From positions 34,368 through 98,367 of the forward strand of contig CAJTRU010000006.1 in the NCBI GenBank assembly GCA_910579085.1: DNA of 64,000 nt, read 5' to 3'. Below, piece after piece: positions 17,303 to 25,510 of this stretch. Origin of the DNA: an uncultured Lachnospiraceae bacterium. GTDB lineage: Bacteria; Bacillota; Clostridia; Lachnospirales; Lachnospiraceae. Made by a program: the position numbers and the translations under genes. The notes below the pieces were generated by a model that saw only the letters and a list, made by a program, of their open reading frames with translations, was not told the DNA's origin and ran no database searches. How positions within the stretch are numbered: position 1 is the stretch's first letter; each line of letters starts with the position of its first letter.

Positions 17303-18571
17303 TTATTCTTTTGCCTTTCTGTTAATATATTCTGTTTTATATTTTGAATAAACTATTGTCTGGTCATGGTAAAGCCCGTAATATCCAGACATAAGGTAAC
17401 TTACACTTATAGCAAGCAGAAAATATGGTACAGCCTCATACCCAAATAACTCAAAAGCAATAAGCATTGATGTTATTGGACAGTTTGTCACACCACAGAA
17501 TACAGCCGCCATTCCAGTTGCTGCACACATTGACGGGGAAATTCCTGCAATCTGCCCAAAAAGACAGCCAAATGTTGCACCTACAAAGAATGAAGGTACA
17601 ATTTCACCACCTTTAAAACCAGCTTCAAGTGTTAATGCTGTAAAAACTATTTTCCATATAAATGCAGCAGGGTCTGTATTTCCTTTAACTGCTTCCTCTA
17701 TTACAGGAACACCCGCACCCATATAATCCGGAGTATGCAATATAATTGTAAGAATTATAATTACCAGGCTTGACACAACTACCCTGGCATAAGGGTTCTT
17801 TAACTTTTCCCTGTAAAAATCACCCAGGGAATGTAATGATATACAGAATATTACACTTAGCCCTGCACAAAAAAGCGCAAGAATAATTATTTTTATGCTT
17901 GAAACTACATGAAACCCAGGTACATCAAGTATTTTAAATACATCTGGCCCAATACCCATATGTACAGCAACTTTTGAAGCCACAAGCGATGCAAATACAC
18001 ATGGCACAAGTGCAGCATAGTACATAACCCCTACACTTACTACTTCCATTGAAAATATCGCTGCCGCTATAGGAGTACCAAACATTGCCGAAAATGCGGC
18101 ACTCATGCCACACATAACAACTATCCTTTTATCCTTTTCATCAAATTTAAACCACCTGCCAAGCTGGTTCCCTATACTTCCGCCAAGCTGGAGCGCTGCC
18201 CCTTCCCTTCCTGCTGAACCGCCAAAAAGATGTGTTATTATCGTAGACATAAATATAAGAGGCGCCATTTTAAATGGAAGTTCTGTTTCTGCATGTATTG
18301 TGGAAAGCACCATATTTGTCCCTTTATCATTCTTGTATTTAAAAATACTATATAAAAATACAACCAGTATACCAGCCAGTGGCAGCAACAGTATTATTTC
18401 AGGGTTTTCTGTCCTGAAGTCTGTTACCTGGCGGAGGCAGAACGCAAAGAATGTACTAGAACCGCCTACTACAAAACCAATAAACACTGAAAAAACAGCC
18501 CATTTTGCAAATAATGTAAAATTCCTTGTAATCCTCCTTGCATAAAATTTATACATCTCCAAATATCTCAT
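17303..18571 (-). CDS. ClC-family chloride/fluoride channel or antiporter
   Basis: A 422-residue polytopic membrane protein with about ten hydrophobic helices. Pore motifs are GSAGREGAALQLGG (the GREG(P/x) segment with the gating glutamate) and GFKGGEIVPSFFVGATFG. The first anion-binding loop reads VGGSSTFFAF rather than classical GSGIP, and GREGA replaces GREGP, which leaves open a fluoride-type (CLC-F) rather than chloride carrier. I searched the upstream 350 nt for a fluoride riboswitch and saw none. The ATG at 18571 has GGAGG 5 nt upstream; an earlier ATG overlaps it. Confidence 0.88.
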   Translation of the reverse strand: MRYLEMYKFYARRITRNFTLFAKWAVFSVFIGFVVGGSSTFFAFCLRQVTDFRTENPEIILLLPLAGILVVFLYSIFKYKNDKGTNMVLSTIHAETELPFKMAPLIFMSTIITHLFGGSAGREGAALQLGGSIGNQLGRWFKFDEKDKRIVVMCGMSAAFSAMFGTPIAAAIFSMEVVSVGVMYYAALVPCVFASLVASKVAVHMGIGPDVFKILDVPGFHVVSSIKIIILALFCAGLSVIFCISLHSLGDFYREKLKNPYARVVVSSLVIIILTIILHTPDYMGAGVPVIEEAVKGNTDPAAFIWKIVFTALTLEAGFKGGEIVPSFFVGATFGCLFGQIAGISPSMCAATGMAAVFCGVTNCPITSMLIAFELFGYEAVPYFLLAISVSYLMSGYYGLYHDQTIVYSKYKTEYINRKAKE

Positions 18572-18583
18572 AATTGCCTCCAT

Positions 18584-18880
18584 ATCTTATAATGCCTTTA
18601 ATTTGCAATGTATTATTTTATATAATTAAATGCTGCCCACAAATAATCCCCCCATAATTCTGGTAAAACATTTTCTACAGGCATCACATGCTTTTAAAGC
18701 AAACTAGCCCTGTATCTGCAAGCCATATATCTGTTTTATTATACATTAATAATAAAATCTCTGCAAATAATTAATTCCTGTATGCCATAAACATTTCACA
18801 CTTCTCTATATAATATGGATAAATTTCATTTATACAATAAAAGATTATATACTATAGGCAATTATTGGAATAATTTTCCG
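18584..18880. other. Divergent intergenic region between ClC and perR genes
   Basis: No coding region is supported. AT-rich sequence with a minus-strand ribosome-binding site for the ClC gene at its left end and the perR promoter at its right end. I recognise no riboswitch or other RNA element. Confidence 0.4.
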
Positions 18881-18917
18881 TTGACTTTAAATAAATATAT
18901 ATTTATAATAGTAATAA
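18881..18917 (+). promoter_or_regulatory. perR promoter with overlapping Per-box-like operator
   Basis: TTGACT (18881-18886), a 17-nt spacer, and TATAAT (18904-18909) form a near-consensus promoter. TTATAATAGTAATAA at 18903-18917 matches the Per box TTATAATnATTATAA at nearly every position and covers the -10, implying autorepression. AAGGAGGTG lies shortly before the ATG at 18939. Confidence 0.8.
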
Positions 18918-18938
18918 TTACTGATAAGGAGGTGTATA

Positions 18939-19328
18939 ATGCAAGCAGTACGTTACAGCAGACAAAGGGAAGCAATAAAAAATTATCTTTTATCAACAAC
19001 ATCACACCCTACTGCAGAAATGGTATACAGTAATATTAAAGAAGAATTACCTAATATCAGCCTTGGGACAGTTTACCGTAATTTAAACTTTCTTGCTGAC
19101 CACAACGAAGCATTAAGGCTTAACTGCGGAGACGGATATGTACACTTTGACGGATGCACATACCCCCATAACCACTTTTTCTGCCGCCAGTGCAGGTCAT
19201 TATCAGATATAGAAATGGACTCAATTGAGCATATCGACAAAATTGCCAATGCTGGATTTAATGGAATTATAGAAGGCCACACTGTCATATTCTATGGCAT
19301 GTGCCACAACTGTATAAAAACACAGTAA
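18939..19328 (+). CDS. perR: Fur-family peroxide regulator (PerR-like)
   Basis: A 129-residue Fur/PerR-family metalloregulator. The winged-helix domain includes SHPTAEMVYSNI and SLGTVYRNLNFLADH, the typical DNA-recognition segment, followed by dimerisation region with HFDGCTYPHNHFFCRQC. Two CxxC pairs, CRQC and the C-terminal CHNC, build the structural zinc site. A near-perfect Per box lies over its own promoter and a similar half-degenerate box over the reverse rubrerythrin promoter just downstream, so PerR is a better call than Fur or Zur. The shortness (usual 135-150) is normal for clostridial members. Confidence 0.88.
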   Translation: MQAVRYSRQREAIKNYLLSTTSHPTAEMVYSNIKEELPNISLGTVYRNLNFLADHNEALRLNCGDGYVHFDGCTYPHNHFFCRQCRSLSDIEMDSIEHIDKIANAGFNGIIEGHTVIFYGMCHNCIKTQ

Positions 19329-19359
19329 AAAATTCCAGATAAAAAAATTTAAAAACATA

Positions 19360-19390
19360 TTGACAAGCAATGTTTTTAATGTTATTATAA
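19360..19390 (+). promoter_or_regulatory. Reverse rubrerythrin promoter with Per-box-like site
   Basis: TTGACA (19360-19365), 17-nt spacer and TATTAT (19383-19388). TTAATGTTATTATAA at 19376-19390 keeps the complete right half of a Per box and TTA of the left half (12 of 15 positions), overlapping the -10. It predicts PerR repression relieved by peroxide. Confidence 0.72.
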
Positions 19391-19479
19391 GCAAGAAATC
19401 AGTAATCATTACTATTAACAAAAACTAATCAAGTATTATTATATACTTGAAATCATATAATTAAAAAGGAGATACTATT

Positions 19480-20022
19480 ATGGCAAAATATGTATGTACA
19501 GTATGCGGTTATGTTTATGAAGGGGATGCAGCTCCAGAAAAATGTCCACAGTGTGGCGTTGGTGCAGACAAATTCAAAAAGCAGGAAGGTGAAATGAGCT
19601 GGGCTGCTGAACATGTAGTAGGTGTTGCACAGGGCGTTGATGAAGAAATCCTCCAGGGACTCCGCGACAACTTTAACGGTGAATGTTCAGAAGTTGGAAT
19701 GTATCTTGCAATGGCAAGGGTTGCACACCGTGAAGGTTATCCTGAGATTGGTCTTTACTGGGAAAAAGCTGCTTATGAAGAAGCTGAACATGCAGCTAAA
19801 TTTGCTGAATTACTTGGCGAAGTTATTACAGACAGCACAAAGAAAAACCTTGAAATGCGTGTAGAAGCAGAATGTGGCGCAACAGCAGGTAAAATGGCTA
19901 TCGCTAAGAAAGCTAAAGAACTTGGCTTAGATGCAATCCATGATACTGTACATGAAATGGCCAGGGATGAAGCTAGACATGGTAAAGCATTCAAAGGACT
20001 TCTTGAGAGATACTTTGGTTAA
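19480..20022 (+). CDS. Reverse rubrerythrin
   Basis: A 180-residue non-haem di-iron peroxidase of anaerobes that reduces hydrogen peroxide (and oxygen) with NADH-derived electrons. Unlike classical rubrerythrin the rubredoxin-like Fe(Cys)4 domain comes first: C6-x2-C9 and C22-x2-C25. The four-helix di-iron domain follows with glutamates in [33 protein letters not shown] and the last helix [18 protein letters not shown] precedes the ATG. Downstream a strong terminator makes it a single-gene unit. Codon usage appears more biased than its neighbours, consistent with high expression. Confidence 0.95.
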   Translation: MAKYVCTVCGYVYEGDAAPEKCPQCGVGADKFKKQEGEMSWAAEHVVGVAQGVDEEILQGLRDNFNGECSEVGMYLAMARVAHREGYPEIGLYWEKAAYEEAEHAAKFAELLGEVITDSTKKNLEMRVEAECGATAGKMAIAKKAKELGLDAIHDTVHEMARDEARHGKAFKGLLERYFG

Positions 20023-20048
20023 TATTAACACCAGATATTAAAGATTGA

Positions 20049-20083
20049 GGGAATGAACCAGAAATGGTTTGTTCCCCTTTTTT
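20049..20083 (+). terminator. Intrinsic terminator of the rubrerythrin gene
   Basis: GGGAATGAACCA (20049-20060), GAAA loop, TGGTTTGTTCCC (20065-20076), then C and six T: a textbook rho-independent terminator 26 nt after the stop. Confidence 0.93.
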
Positions 20084-20170
20084 ACATCCTTATTCTACTA
20101 TATTTCTTTGTTATAATATAATGCCTCTGCCTGTTTTATTTTCTGACGAAATGGTGTATAATACCTGTAA

Positions 20171-20353
20171 ATAATAGAGGACTATCCAGACGGTTTTCCT
20201 CATCCCAGTTGCCTTATTTTTGGATATACAAAAATAAATAAAATATTGCATATTGTTGTTGGTTCAAACGATGATACCATATTCTTTATAACTGCTTATT
20301 ATCCTAACACAGATAAATTTGAAACGGATTTAAAAACAAGAAAGGAGCAATAA
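20171..20353 (+). pseudogene. C-terminal remnant of a DUF4258-type toxin gene
   Basis: A 60-codon frame without a start codon, from ATA 20171 to TAA 20351-20353. It reads EDYPDGFPHPSCLIFGYT, then LHIVVGSNDDTIFFITAYYP and FETDLKTRKEQ. This is the conserved C-terminal half of DUF4258 proteins (PSCLxxG, TxYxP, TRK), which normally pair as toxin with a YgiT-type antitoxin gene placed 2-3 nt downstream, exactly as here. The N-terminal half is missing: an in-frame TAA lies just upstream and a promoter-like TATAAT replaces coding sequence. The toxin is therefore inactive. Confidence 0.72.
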
Positions 20354-20355
20354 CT

Positions 20356-20583
20356 ATGTGTATGTATTGTAAATGCAAAACCACTATGTCATCTTTTACG
20401 ACTCATGTAGTAAATTATAAAAATTGTATTATCATCATTAAAAATGTTCCTTGCGAGGAATGTGAACAATGTGGAGAAAAATATTATTCCAATGAAATTG
20501 CAAAACAGCTTGAAAACCTTGTTAACATTGCCAAACAGCTTATGCAGGAAATAGCCATTATTGATTACTCCAAAGCCGCATAA
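20356..20583 (+). CDS. YgiT-type zinc-finger antitoxin
   Basis: A 75-residue protein with two CxxC pairs, CMYC (residues 2-5) and CEQC (near 37-40), separated by a beta-rich segment; VPCEECEQCGEKYYSNEIAKQLE is the usual YgiT/MqsA N-domain ending. The normal helix-turn-helix extension of MqsA is absent, as in the short DUF4258 partners. Its start has AAGGAG inside the end of the toxin remnant. The antitoxin is complete while its toxin is not, so it is an orphan. Confidence 0.8.
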   Translation: MCMYCKCKTTMSSFTTHVVNYKNCIIIIKNVPCEECEQCGEKYYSNEIAKQLENLVNIAKQLMQEIAIIDYSKAA

Positions 20584-20594
20584 CCACACCATGT

Positions 20595-20636
20595 AACAAC
20601 AGGCAGCAGCATTGTAAAATGCAACTGCCTGTTGTT
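20595..20636 (+). terminator. Probable terminator hairpin after the antitoxin gene
   Basis: AACAACAGGCAG (20595-20606) pairs with CTGCCTGTTGTT (20625-20636), an 12-bp perfect stem with an 18-nt loop. The following T-tract is weak. From here to 20892 I see only AT-rich sequence with no gene. Confidence 0.6.
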
Positions 20637-20892
20637 CTTAGTATTTTTAATTGAAATTTATGGACTATTTATCAACAATATTTAATATTTCAGATATGGA
20701 AGCAATATATAATTTAATCATAATAATAAATAGTAGTAAAACATACTTATTCTTTATTAAATTCTACCAGGTTTTATAGCTATATTTCAGATGCAATTAA
20801 TAATATGCTTAAACTAATAAATCTAAATTAATAGCAATTTCCAATGATATTATAAAATCCAATAAACGCTTCCAAAAATTTGTTTATTCACT

Positions 20893-22341
20893 TTATTTAA
20901 CTATAGGTGTATAACGTATCCTTATTTGAGGCAGTGCTTTAAGTTCTGTATAATAGTTAATCTGCCAGTCTTCTCCCTGTGAAGGGTCATTTTCCCCGCT
21001 TGCAGGAGGTGCAAATATTTTAAGTGTTATATCTGTTGCGCCTTCAATAGGTTTCTTAAAGAAAGCACTCATCATGTCTATACACTTTACCCCAGGGGCT
21101 TTATAAAACCAGTGTCCGTTAAGTTCAAGCATAAGGTTCATATCCACATTACTTTCATCAAAGTAAGCTTCACAAAATACTGGTGAGCTTTCAAAGTGCA
21201 GGCTTACTGCCACACCGTCTGCATCTTCTGAACCACCCCAGCGCATTTTTGCTGGAAATGCTGTTTCTTCTTTTTCTTCCATAGAAGGGCTGAAAAAGTC
21301 TTCATGTATAATCTTTCTGTATTCTTCCATAAGCGGCTGTTCAATACCAACATCCTGGTTATTAGGGTCTTCAATTTCAAGCCCGAGCCTGCCCCTGTCC
21401 CTGAACTGGTACATAGTAAAAGCAGAAAGCCATTTTTCTTCGTCAGCCTTAAGCATCTCACAAAATTCCTTTGTCATTGAAGCCTGTTCATAAGCTCCTG
21501 TAATATCAGCATCAGCATTAAATTCTGACAGAACCATAGGCTTTTTCACACCATTATTTAAGAATGTGTATCTTTCATAGCTTTTCTTTGCAATTTTATA
21601 TATTTTATCAACTGTATAGCGTGCAAATGTGTCCCCGCCTTCTTCTGCAACATCATAAGGCCATCCCCAGTGAAGTGCCATGTAACGGTCTACTGAAACA
21701 ATATCTGCTGCCCTTGCTGCTTCTGCAAAAATATCCTCTTTTTCCATCTTTTCGTCTTCTATTTCTTTGCAGCCATCAAGGCAGATTATTGTTTGTACAT
21801 TTGGTGCTTCCTTATGGATAATTTCACATGCATGTACAAAAAATGCAGCAACTTCTTCATAACTTGCACGTTTATTAAATGAAAACCAGTCACCAGTTGC
21901 CTCATGGTTGATACGTAACATTACACGTCCGAAGGTGCTTAAATCATGTGCTATTGCAACTAAATGTTCATCTGTTACTTTTGGGTCAATAGTCATTGTA
22001 AGAAGCACATCCTGTCCATGCCTGCGCACATCCCTCATATAAGTAAATGGCTCTTCATCTTTTGTCCCGTTAAGACCACCTTTATAAGTAAAATAATCAT
22101 CATAAGGATAATCCCATGCAAAACTTACATCCATATCTTTGCAGGCTTCGCTTATTCTCTGTGGCCATTCCTTATCATTAGGATAATAGCAGTACATAAG
22201 GCTTACAGCCCTGTGTGGCCTGCCAAGTTTCTGTAATATATAATCCTGGTTTACATATTCACCACGTTCACTTCCGTCACCAAGGTCTACGGCACATTGT
22301 GCAGCACCCATGTGTATTACCCTTGCTTTTAACTCACTCAT
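20893..22341 (-). CDS. GH26-like glycoside hydrolase, cytoplasmic
   Basis: A 482-residue protein with a clan GH-A type pattern: MLRINHEATGDWFSF at residues 141-155 resembles the GH26 acid/base segment RxxHExxGxWF (E147), and KPMVLSEFNAD near 267-277 fits the nucleophile strand (E273). No signal peptide is present, so it would act on imported oligosaccharides in the cytosol. The last 130 residues (after about 355) form a separate beta-rich region of unknown role. GH26 members include mannanases, but the substrate cannot be assigned. It lies on the same strand as the secreted GH5, 140 nt downstream. Confidence 0.7.
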   Translation of the reverse strand: MSELKARVIHMGAAQCAVDLGDGSERGEYVNQDYILQKLGRPHRAVSLMYCYYPNDKEWPQRISEACKDMDVSFAWDYPYDDYFTYKGGLNGTKDEEPFTYMRDVRRHGQDVLLTMTIDPKVTDEHLVAIAHDLSTFGRVMLRINHEATGDWFSFNKRASYEEVAAFFVHACEIIHKEAPNVQTIICLDGCKEIEDEKMEKEDIFAEAARAADIVSVDRYMALHWGWPYDVAEEGGDTFARYTVDKIYKIAKKSYERYTFLNNGVKKPMVLSEFNADADITGAYEQASMTKEFCEMLKADEEKWLSAFTMYQFRDRGRLGLEIEDPNNQDVGIEQPLMEEYRKIIHEDFFSPSMEEKEETAFPAKMRWGGSEDADGVAVSLHFESSPVFCEAYFDESNVDMNLMLELNGHWFYKAPGVKCIDMMSAFFKKPIEGATDITLKIFAPPASGENDPSQGEDWQINYYTELKALPQIRIRYTPIVK

Positions 22342-22481
22342 ATTAGTTCTCCGTTTCTTTTAAATATAGTAGATATTCTTATTATACTGGTCCAAAAAAC
22401 TATTTACTATATAAAATAAAAGAAATAAAATACACTAATTTATAGACATTATTTTTTATATAACATAACGTTGTACACTGT

Positions 22482-24146
22482 TTAACGTACCTCTTCCAGA
22501 TACCACTTCTGGCAGTTATGGCCATTATATTCCCACTGCTGCACATTAGCACCATTTGAAGTGTCTGCATTTTCTACTTCTACAACACTCTTACATCCTG
22601 AAGTCTTTGTATAAATAGAATAGCTTCCGTTTGCATTTTTTACAAGTTTAAACTTCTGCGCATCACAATATGTATTCTCCCAAATTCCTATATTAGTCCC
22701 GTTACTGCTGTTATTATTACTTACATCAAGCAGAAATGTATTGCCATCACCAAGTGCAGAATAAATATAATAATATCCGTTTCCGTCACTGACAAATTTC
22801 CATGTATTATTAGCCTTAGCACCTGAAGCCTGGTATTGTAATACATTTGCGCCATTTACAGCCCATCCGCCAGAAACATCCATATACTTTCCACTCTGTA
22901 CATTTTTCAGCATATAAGATTTACTTGCATTTATAACATCATTACCATATACCGACATAATTGCATCTATAATTGACTGCTCTGTTACCTGGTAATTATA
23001 GCGGTTAAATAAGCCATAACCTTTTGCACCTGTTACACCATTGTCCCACCAGAGTGGCACACATCCATAATTATCTGCATATGAACATACCTTATATGCA
23101 AGTTCAGCACGGCAGGCTGTATTAACAGGGTCAACATGTGATTTAGATGGTGCACCATATTCACCTATTACAACCGGATACCCTTTACTGGTAAATTTCT
23201 GGTAAAGTGAATGGAACTGGCTGTTAATATAAGTTTCATCACCATAAGAAGCCACTTTTGAACTATCTGTAGCATTACTTCCCCACTGTGTTATAGCAGT
23301 ATTGTTTTCATCACAGAAATCCCAAGGGTCATAATAATGTACAGAAACCATTATTCTTTTTTCACCTGATGGTATCTCACTTGAACGGTAATTATCAGAA
23401 GGGATTACAAACCCATAATCACCAGCGGTATAATTAATGTTAGTGTTCCAGCCTGGCAGCATAAGCCAGCGTTTTGCATTGTTGCCACCTGTTTTACGCA
23501 CAGTGTCCACAAAAATCTGGTTTAAAGCATTAATATTAGAATAATATGTCCTGTTTGGTTCACCATAAGTACCATCAAATTCTTCATTCATAGATTCAAA
23601 AATAAGATGTTCGTCATAGTTTTTAAACCTGTCTGCAATCTGCTGCCAGCACGCAGCGTATTTCTTTCGTATTGTATCCTGGTCCTGCCCGTTGCAAAGA
23701 AGCCATCCGCCTTCAACTGTATTATAACCGTCCCCATGCATATTTAGAATAACATAAAACCCATTATTAATACACATGTCGATTACCTGCTGTACACGGT
23801 CAAGCCATGAAGAGTCAATAGTGTAACCTGGGGCACTTCCAATTTTGCTTAAATAAGACACTGGTACACGGATTGACTTAAAACCTTGGTTTCTAACTGC
23901 TTTAATTAGGTTTTCAGTAATAACAGGATTACCCCAGTTCGTTTCATTTGGTGTACCACCAATTGCTGATTCAAGCTGGTTTCCCAAATTCCAGCCAGCC
24001 CCCATTGCATCAACAATTCCCTGCTGGTTGAGATGCTGGAAAGTTGCAGCGCTTGCCTTTTTTGCTGGAGCAATTCCTCCTGCCCCAGAAACCCCTAATG
24101 CTAATGCAGCAGCCATTAAAACTGCCATAAACTTTTTAATACGCAT
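22482..24146 (-). CDS. Secreted GH5 endoglucanase with ricin-type lectin domain
   Basis: A 554-residue exported beta-1,4-glucanase (cellulase-like). A signal peptide occupies about residues 1-33 (hydrophobic MAVLMAAALALGVSG, cut near KKASA). The GH5 domain runs to about 400: GAGWNLGNQLES (49-60), SIRVPVSY, acid/base E188 in FESMNEEFDG, and nucleophile E329 in PVVIGEYGAPS. A C-terminal ricin B-type beta-trefoil (CBM13-like, 410-554) has three repeats ending in QYQ...WKFV, WEN...FKLV and WEYN...WYLEEV. No dockerin or sortase motif, so it is probably freely secreted. No GH5 partner regulators are adjacent. Confidence 0.93.
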   Translation of the reverse strand: MRIKKFMAVLMAAALALGVSGAGGIAPAKKASAATFQHLNQQGIVDAMGAGWNLGNQLESAIGGTPNETNWGNPVITENLIKAVRNQGFKSIRVPVSYLSKIGSAPGYTIDSSWLDRVQQVIDMCINNGFYVILNMHGDGYNTVEGGWLLCNGQDQDTIRKKYAACWQQIADRFKNYDEHLIFESMNEEFDGTYGEPNRTYYSNINALNQIFVDTVRKTGGNNAKRWLMLPGWNTNINYTAGDYGFVIPSDNYRSSEIPSGEKRIMVSVHYYDPWDFCDENNTAITQWGSNATDSSKVASYGDETYINSQFHSLYQKFTSKGYPVVIGEYGAPSKSHVDPVNTACRAELAYKVCSYADNYGCVPLWWDNGVTGAKGYGLFNRYNYQVTEQSIIDAIMSVYGNDVINASKSYMLKNVQSGKYMDVSGGWAVNGANVLQYQASGAKANNTWKFVSDGNGYYYIYSALGDGNTFLLDVSNNNSSNGTNIGIWENTYCDAQKFKLVKNANGSYSIYTKTSGCKSVVEVENADTSNGANVQQWEYNGHNCQKWYLEEVR

Positions 24147-24429
24147 ATTACCTCCTTCTCCTGCCAGTATAACTGGCTATTTGTATATTATTTGTGTTGC
24201 AACATCCATATTTTAACAAATCTTTTGCAATTTGTATATACTATTTTTAAATTTATTTCATTTTATGGCACTGTTTAGTAAAACATCTGACAATACAATA
24301 TTATATACAGTATATATCTGCCTTCTGGAAATATTGAATAATTACTTCACAAGAAATACTTGTATTTCATACACATGCTCCATTCATGTCCGTTTCATAA
24401 ATTTTTATACCAAAAACCTGTAAATACAA

Positions 24430-24682
24430 GATAATTTCCAGTTATCTTGTGTTATTGTATATCGGACGGTTTTTAGTGCCAGAGCCACAATATTCCGTAC
24501 AGGGGCACGCTTCCGCTACGTTAACCCACGCAACGGCACATAAAGCCAATATATTATATATTGGCTTAAATGCCGGCGGGGTTAAAGTGCCCCTTTTACG
24601 GAATAATTGATGGCATCTGGCACGCAAAACCTGTCACCAGATACTTACAATAAACTCCAAAACAAAATGATAACTGGAAATT
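24430..24682 (+). repeat. Structured palindromic repeat A, copy 1
   Basis: Bounded by GATAATTTCCAGTTATC (24430-24446) and its inverted partner GATAACTGGAAATT (24669-24682). The core is a long nested hairpin: outer arms GACGGTTTTTAGTGCCAG (from 24465) and CTGGCAC-GCAAAACC-GTC (to 24635), then TATTCCGTA with TACGGAATA, GGGGCAC with GTGCCCC, TTAACCC with GGGTTAA, GGC with GCC, and an inner hairpin AAGCCAATAT with ATATTGGCTT (24543-24567). No coding potential of its own; frames across it are artefacts of the symmetry. Copy 2 is at 51420-51675. Confidence 0.85.
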
Positions 24683-24821
24683 GGGTGGGACTGATTATTC
24701 TGCTAGTCACTTATTATGCAATGAAACTGTTAATATTTATTATGGAATAAATACATTATTGTTATCAATATGAAAAGGATACCACCCAGCTTCCGTTCGT
24801 CTGAATAACACTTTCCACACC

Positions 24822-25119
24822 ATAATTTCCAGTTATATTATTTATTCTGTTTTTATACCATGTTTTCTGTGGTTTTGCCAGGGTACAGCAGGTTTCTAGT
24901 GTTCCATCTAATATTATTCTATTCCAGGGGCACTTCAGCCCCGTTGGCGTTTAAATCCCGTTTCAAATGCCACAAAAAATGTTTGTTTTTTGTGGCATAG
25001 GGATTTTATGCGCCATTACGTGGGCTGTCGTAGCGCAAGCGTGCCCTAGAATAGAATAATTTAGTGGAACACAGAAAATCCTGCGTCCGTTTACCAGCCA
25101 AAGATAACTGGAAATTATC
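24822..25119 (+). repeat. Structured palindromic repeat B, copy 1
   Basis: Bounded by ATAATTTCCAGTTAT (24822-24836) and GATAACTGGAAATTATC (25103-25119). The core arms are GCAGG-TTTC-GTGTTCCA (from 24887) with TGGAACAC-GAAA-CCTGC (to 25084), then ATTATTCTATTC with GAATAGAATAAT, GGGGCAC with GTGCCC, a GGCG/CGCC pair, TAAATCCC with GGGATTTTA, and inner hairpin ATGCCACAAAAAA with TTTTTTGTGGCAT (24967-24997). Same architecture as repeat A but different sequence. It ends 20 nt before the cobalamin promoter. Copy 2 is at 51799-52094. Confidence 0.85.
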
Positions 25120-25138
25120 CTATACTTACAAGTTTTAT

Positions 25139-25166
25139 TTGACAATAATTTGAAAAAGTGTATACT
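25139..25166 (+). promoter_or_regulatory. Promoter of the cobalt-transport operon
   Basis: TTGACA (25139-25144) and TATACT (25161-25166) with a 16-nt spacer, about 20 nt before the cobalamin riboswitch begins. Confidence 0.78.
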
Positions 25167-25180
25167 GGTATAAAACTAAA

Positions 25181-25390
25181 TACATTTAAGGTGCTTGCAG
25201 TAATATGCCTGGAATGGCTTGGAGCTGCTGGTGAAAAGGGAAACAGGTGAGAGACCTGTGCGGACCTGCCACTGTAAAATTGAGGTTATATACAAATATA
25301 CCACTGGAATTCTGGGAAGGCATGTATATAAACGTGTTGCATATTTTATAACGTAACAGATATTAAGCCAGGAGACCTGCCTTAGATGAA
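25181..25390 (+). ncRNA. Cobalamin (adenosylcobalamin-class) riboswitch
   Basis: Diagnostic blocks appear in order: GGTGCTTGC, GGTGAAAAGGGAAACAGGTG (about 25230-25249), the B12 box with GCGGACCTGCCACTGTAA (about 25260), and AAGCCAGGAGACCTGCC (25365-25381). It sits in the leader of cbiQOMN, whose cobalt supply feeds B12 synthesis. A terminator hairpin follows at 25477-25510, so high cobalamin should stop transcription. Confidence 0.95.
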
Positions 25391-25476
25391 AAACTATAAG
25401 CCACAGGTAACTGGCCTTATAAATTATGGTACAGGTATTTTTTAATTAACACCAGGTATCTTTATTAAGTGCACCC

Positions 25477-25510
25477 AAAAACCTCTGGCTGGAAAGCTGG
25501 AGGTTTTTTT
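25477..25510 (+). terminator. Riboswitch expression-platform terminator containing the cbiQ ribosome-binding site
   Basis: AAAACCTC-TG-GCT pairs with AGC-TG-GAGGTTTT around a GGAA loop and ends in seven T. The 3' arm includes GGAGG at 25499-25503, five nt before the proposed TTG start of cbiQ, so formation of the hairpin would both terminate transcription and hide the ribosome-binding site. Confidence 0.85.

Noticed and set aside
18584..18800. Possible fluoride riboswitch upstream of the ClC gene
   Set aside because: A short GATGCCTGTAG resembles the 3' part of that motif, but the opening hairpin and conserved core were not found.
24442..24627. Open frames of 60-75 codons through repeats A and B (also 24963-25145, 51391-51621, 51959-52183)
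   Set aside because: They are similar to each other only because they cross the duplicated palindromes. They lack ribosome-binding sites and protein-like composition, and the inner hairpins vary as structure, not as codons.
24430..25119. CRISPR array or tandem repeat
   Set aside because: The repeated blocks are inverted and nested, not regularly spaced direct repeats with unique spacers.
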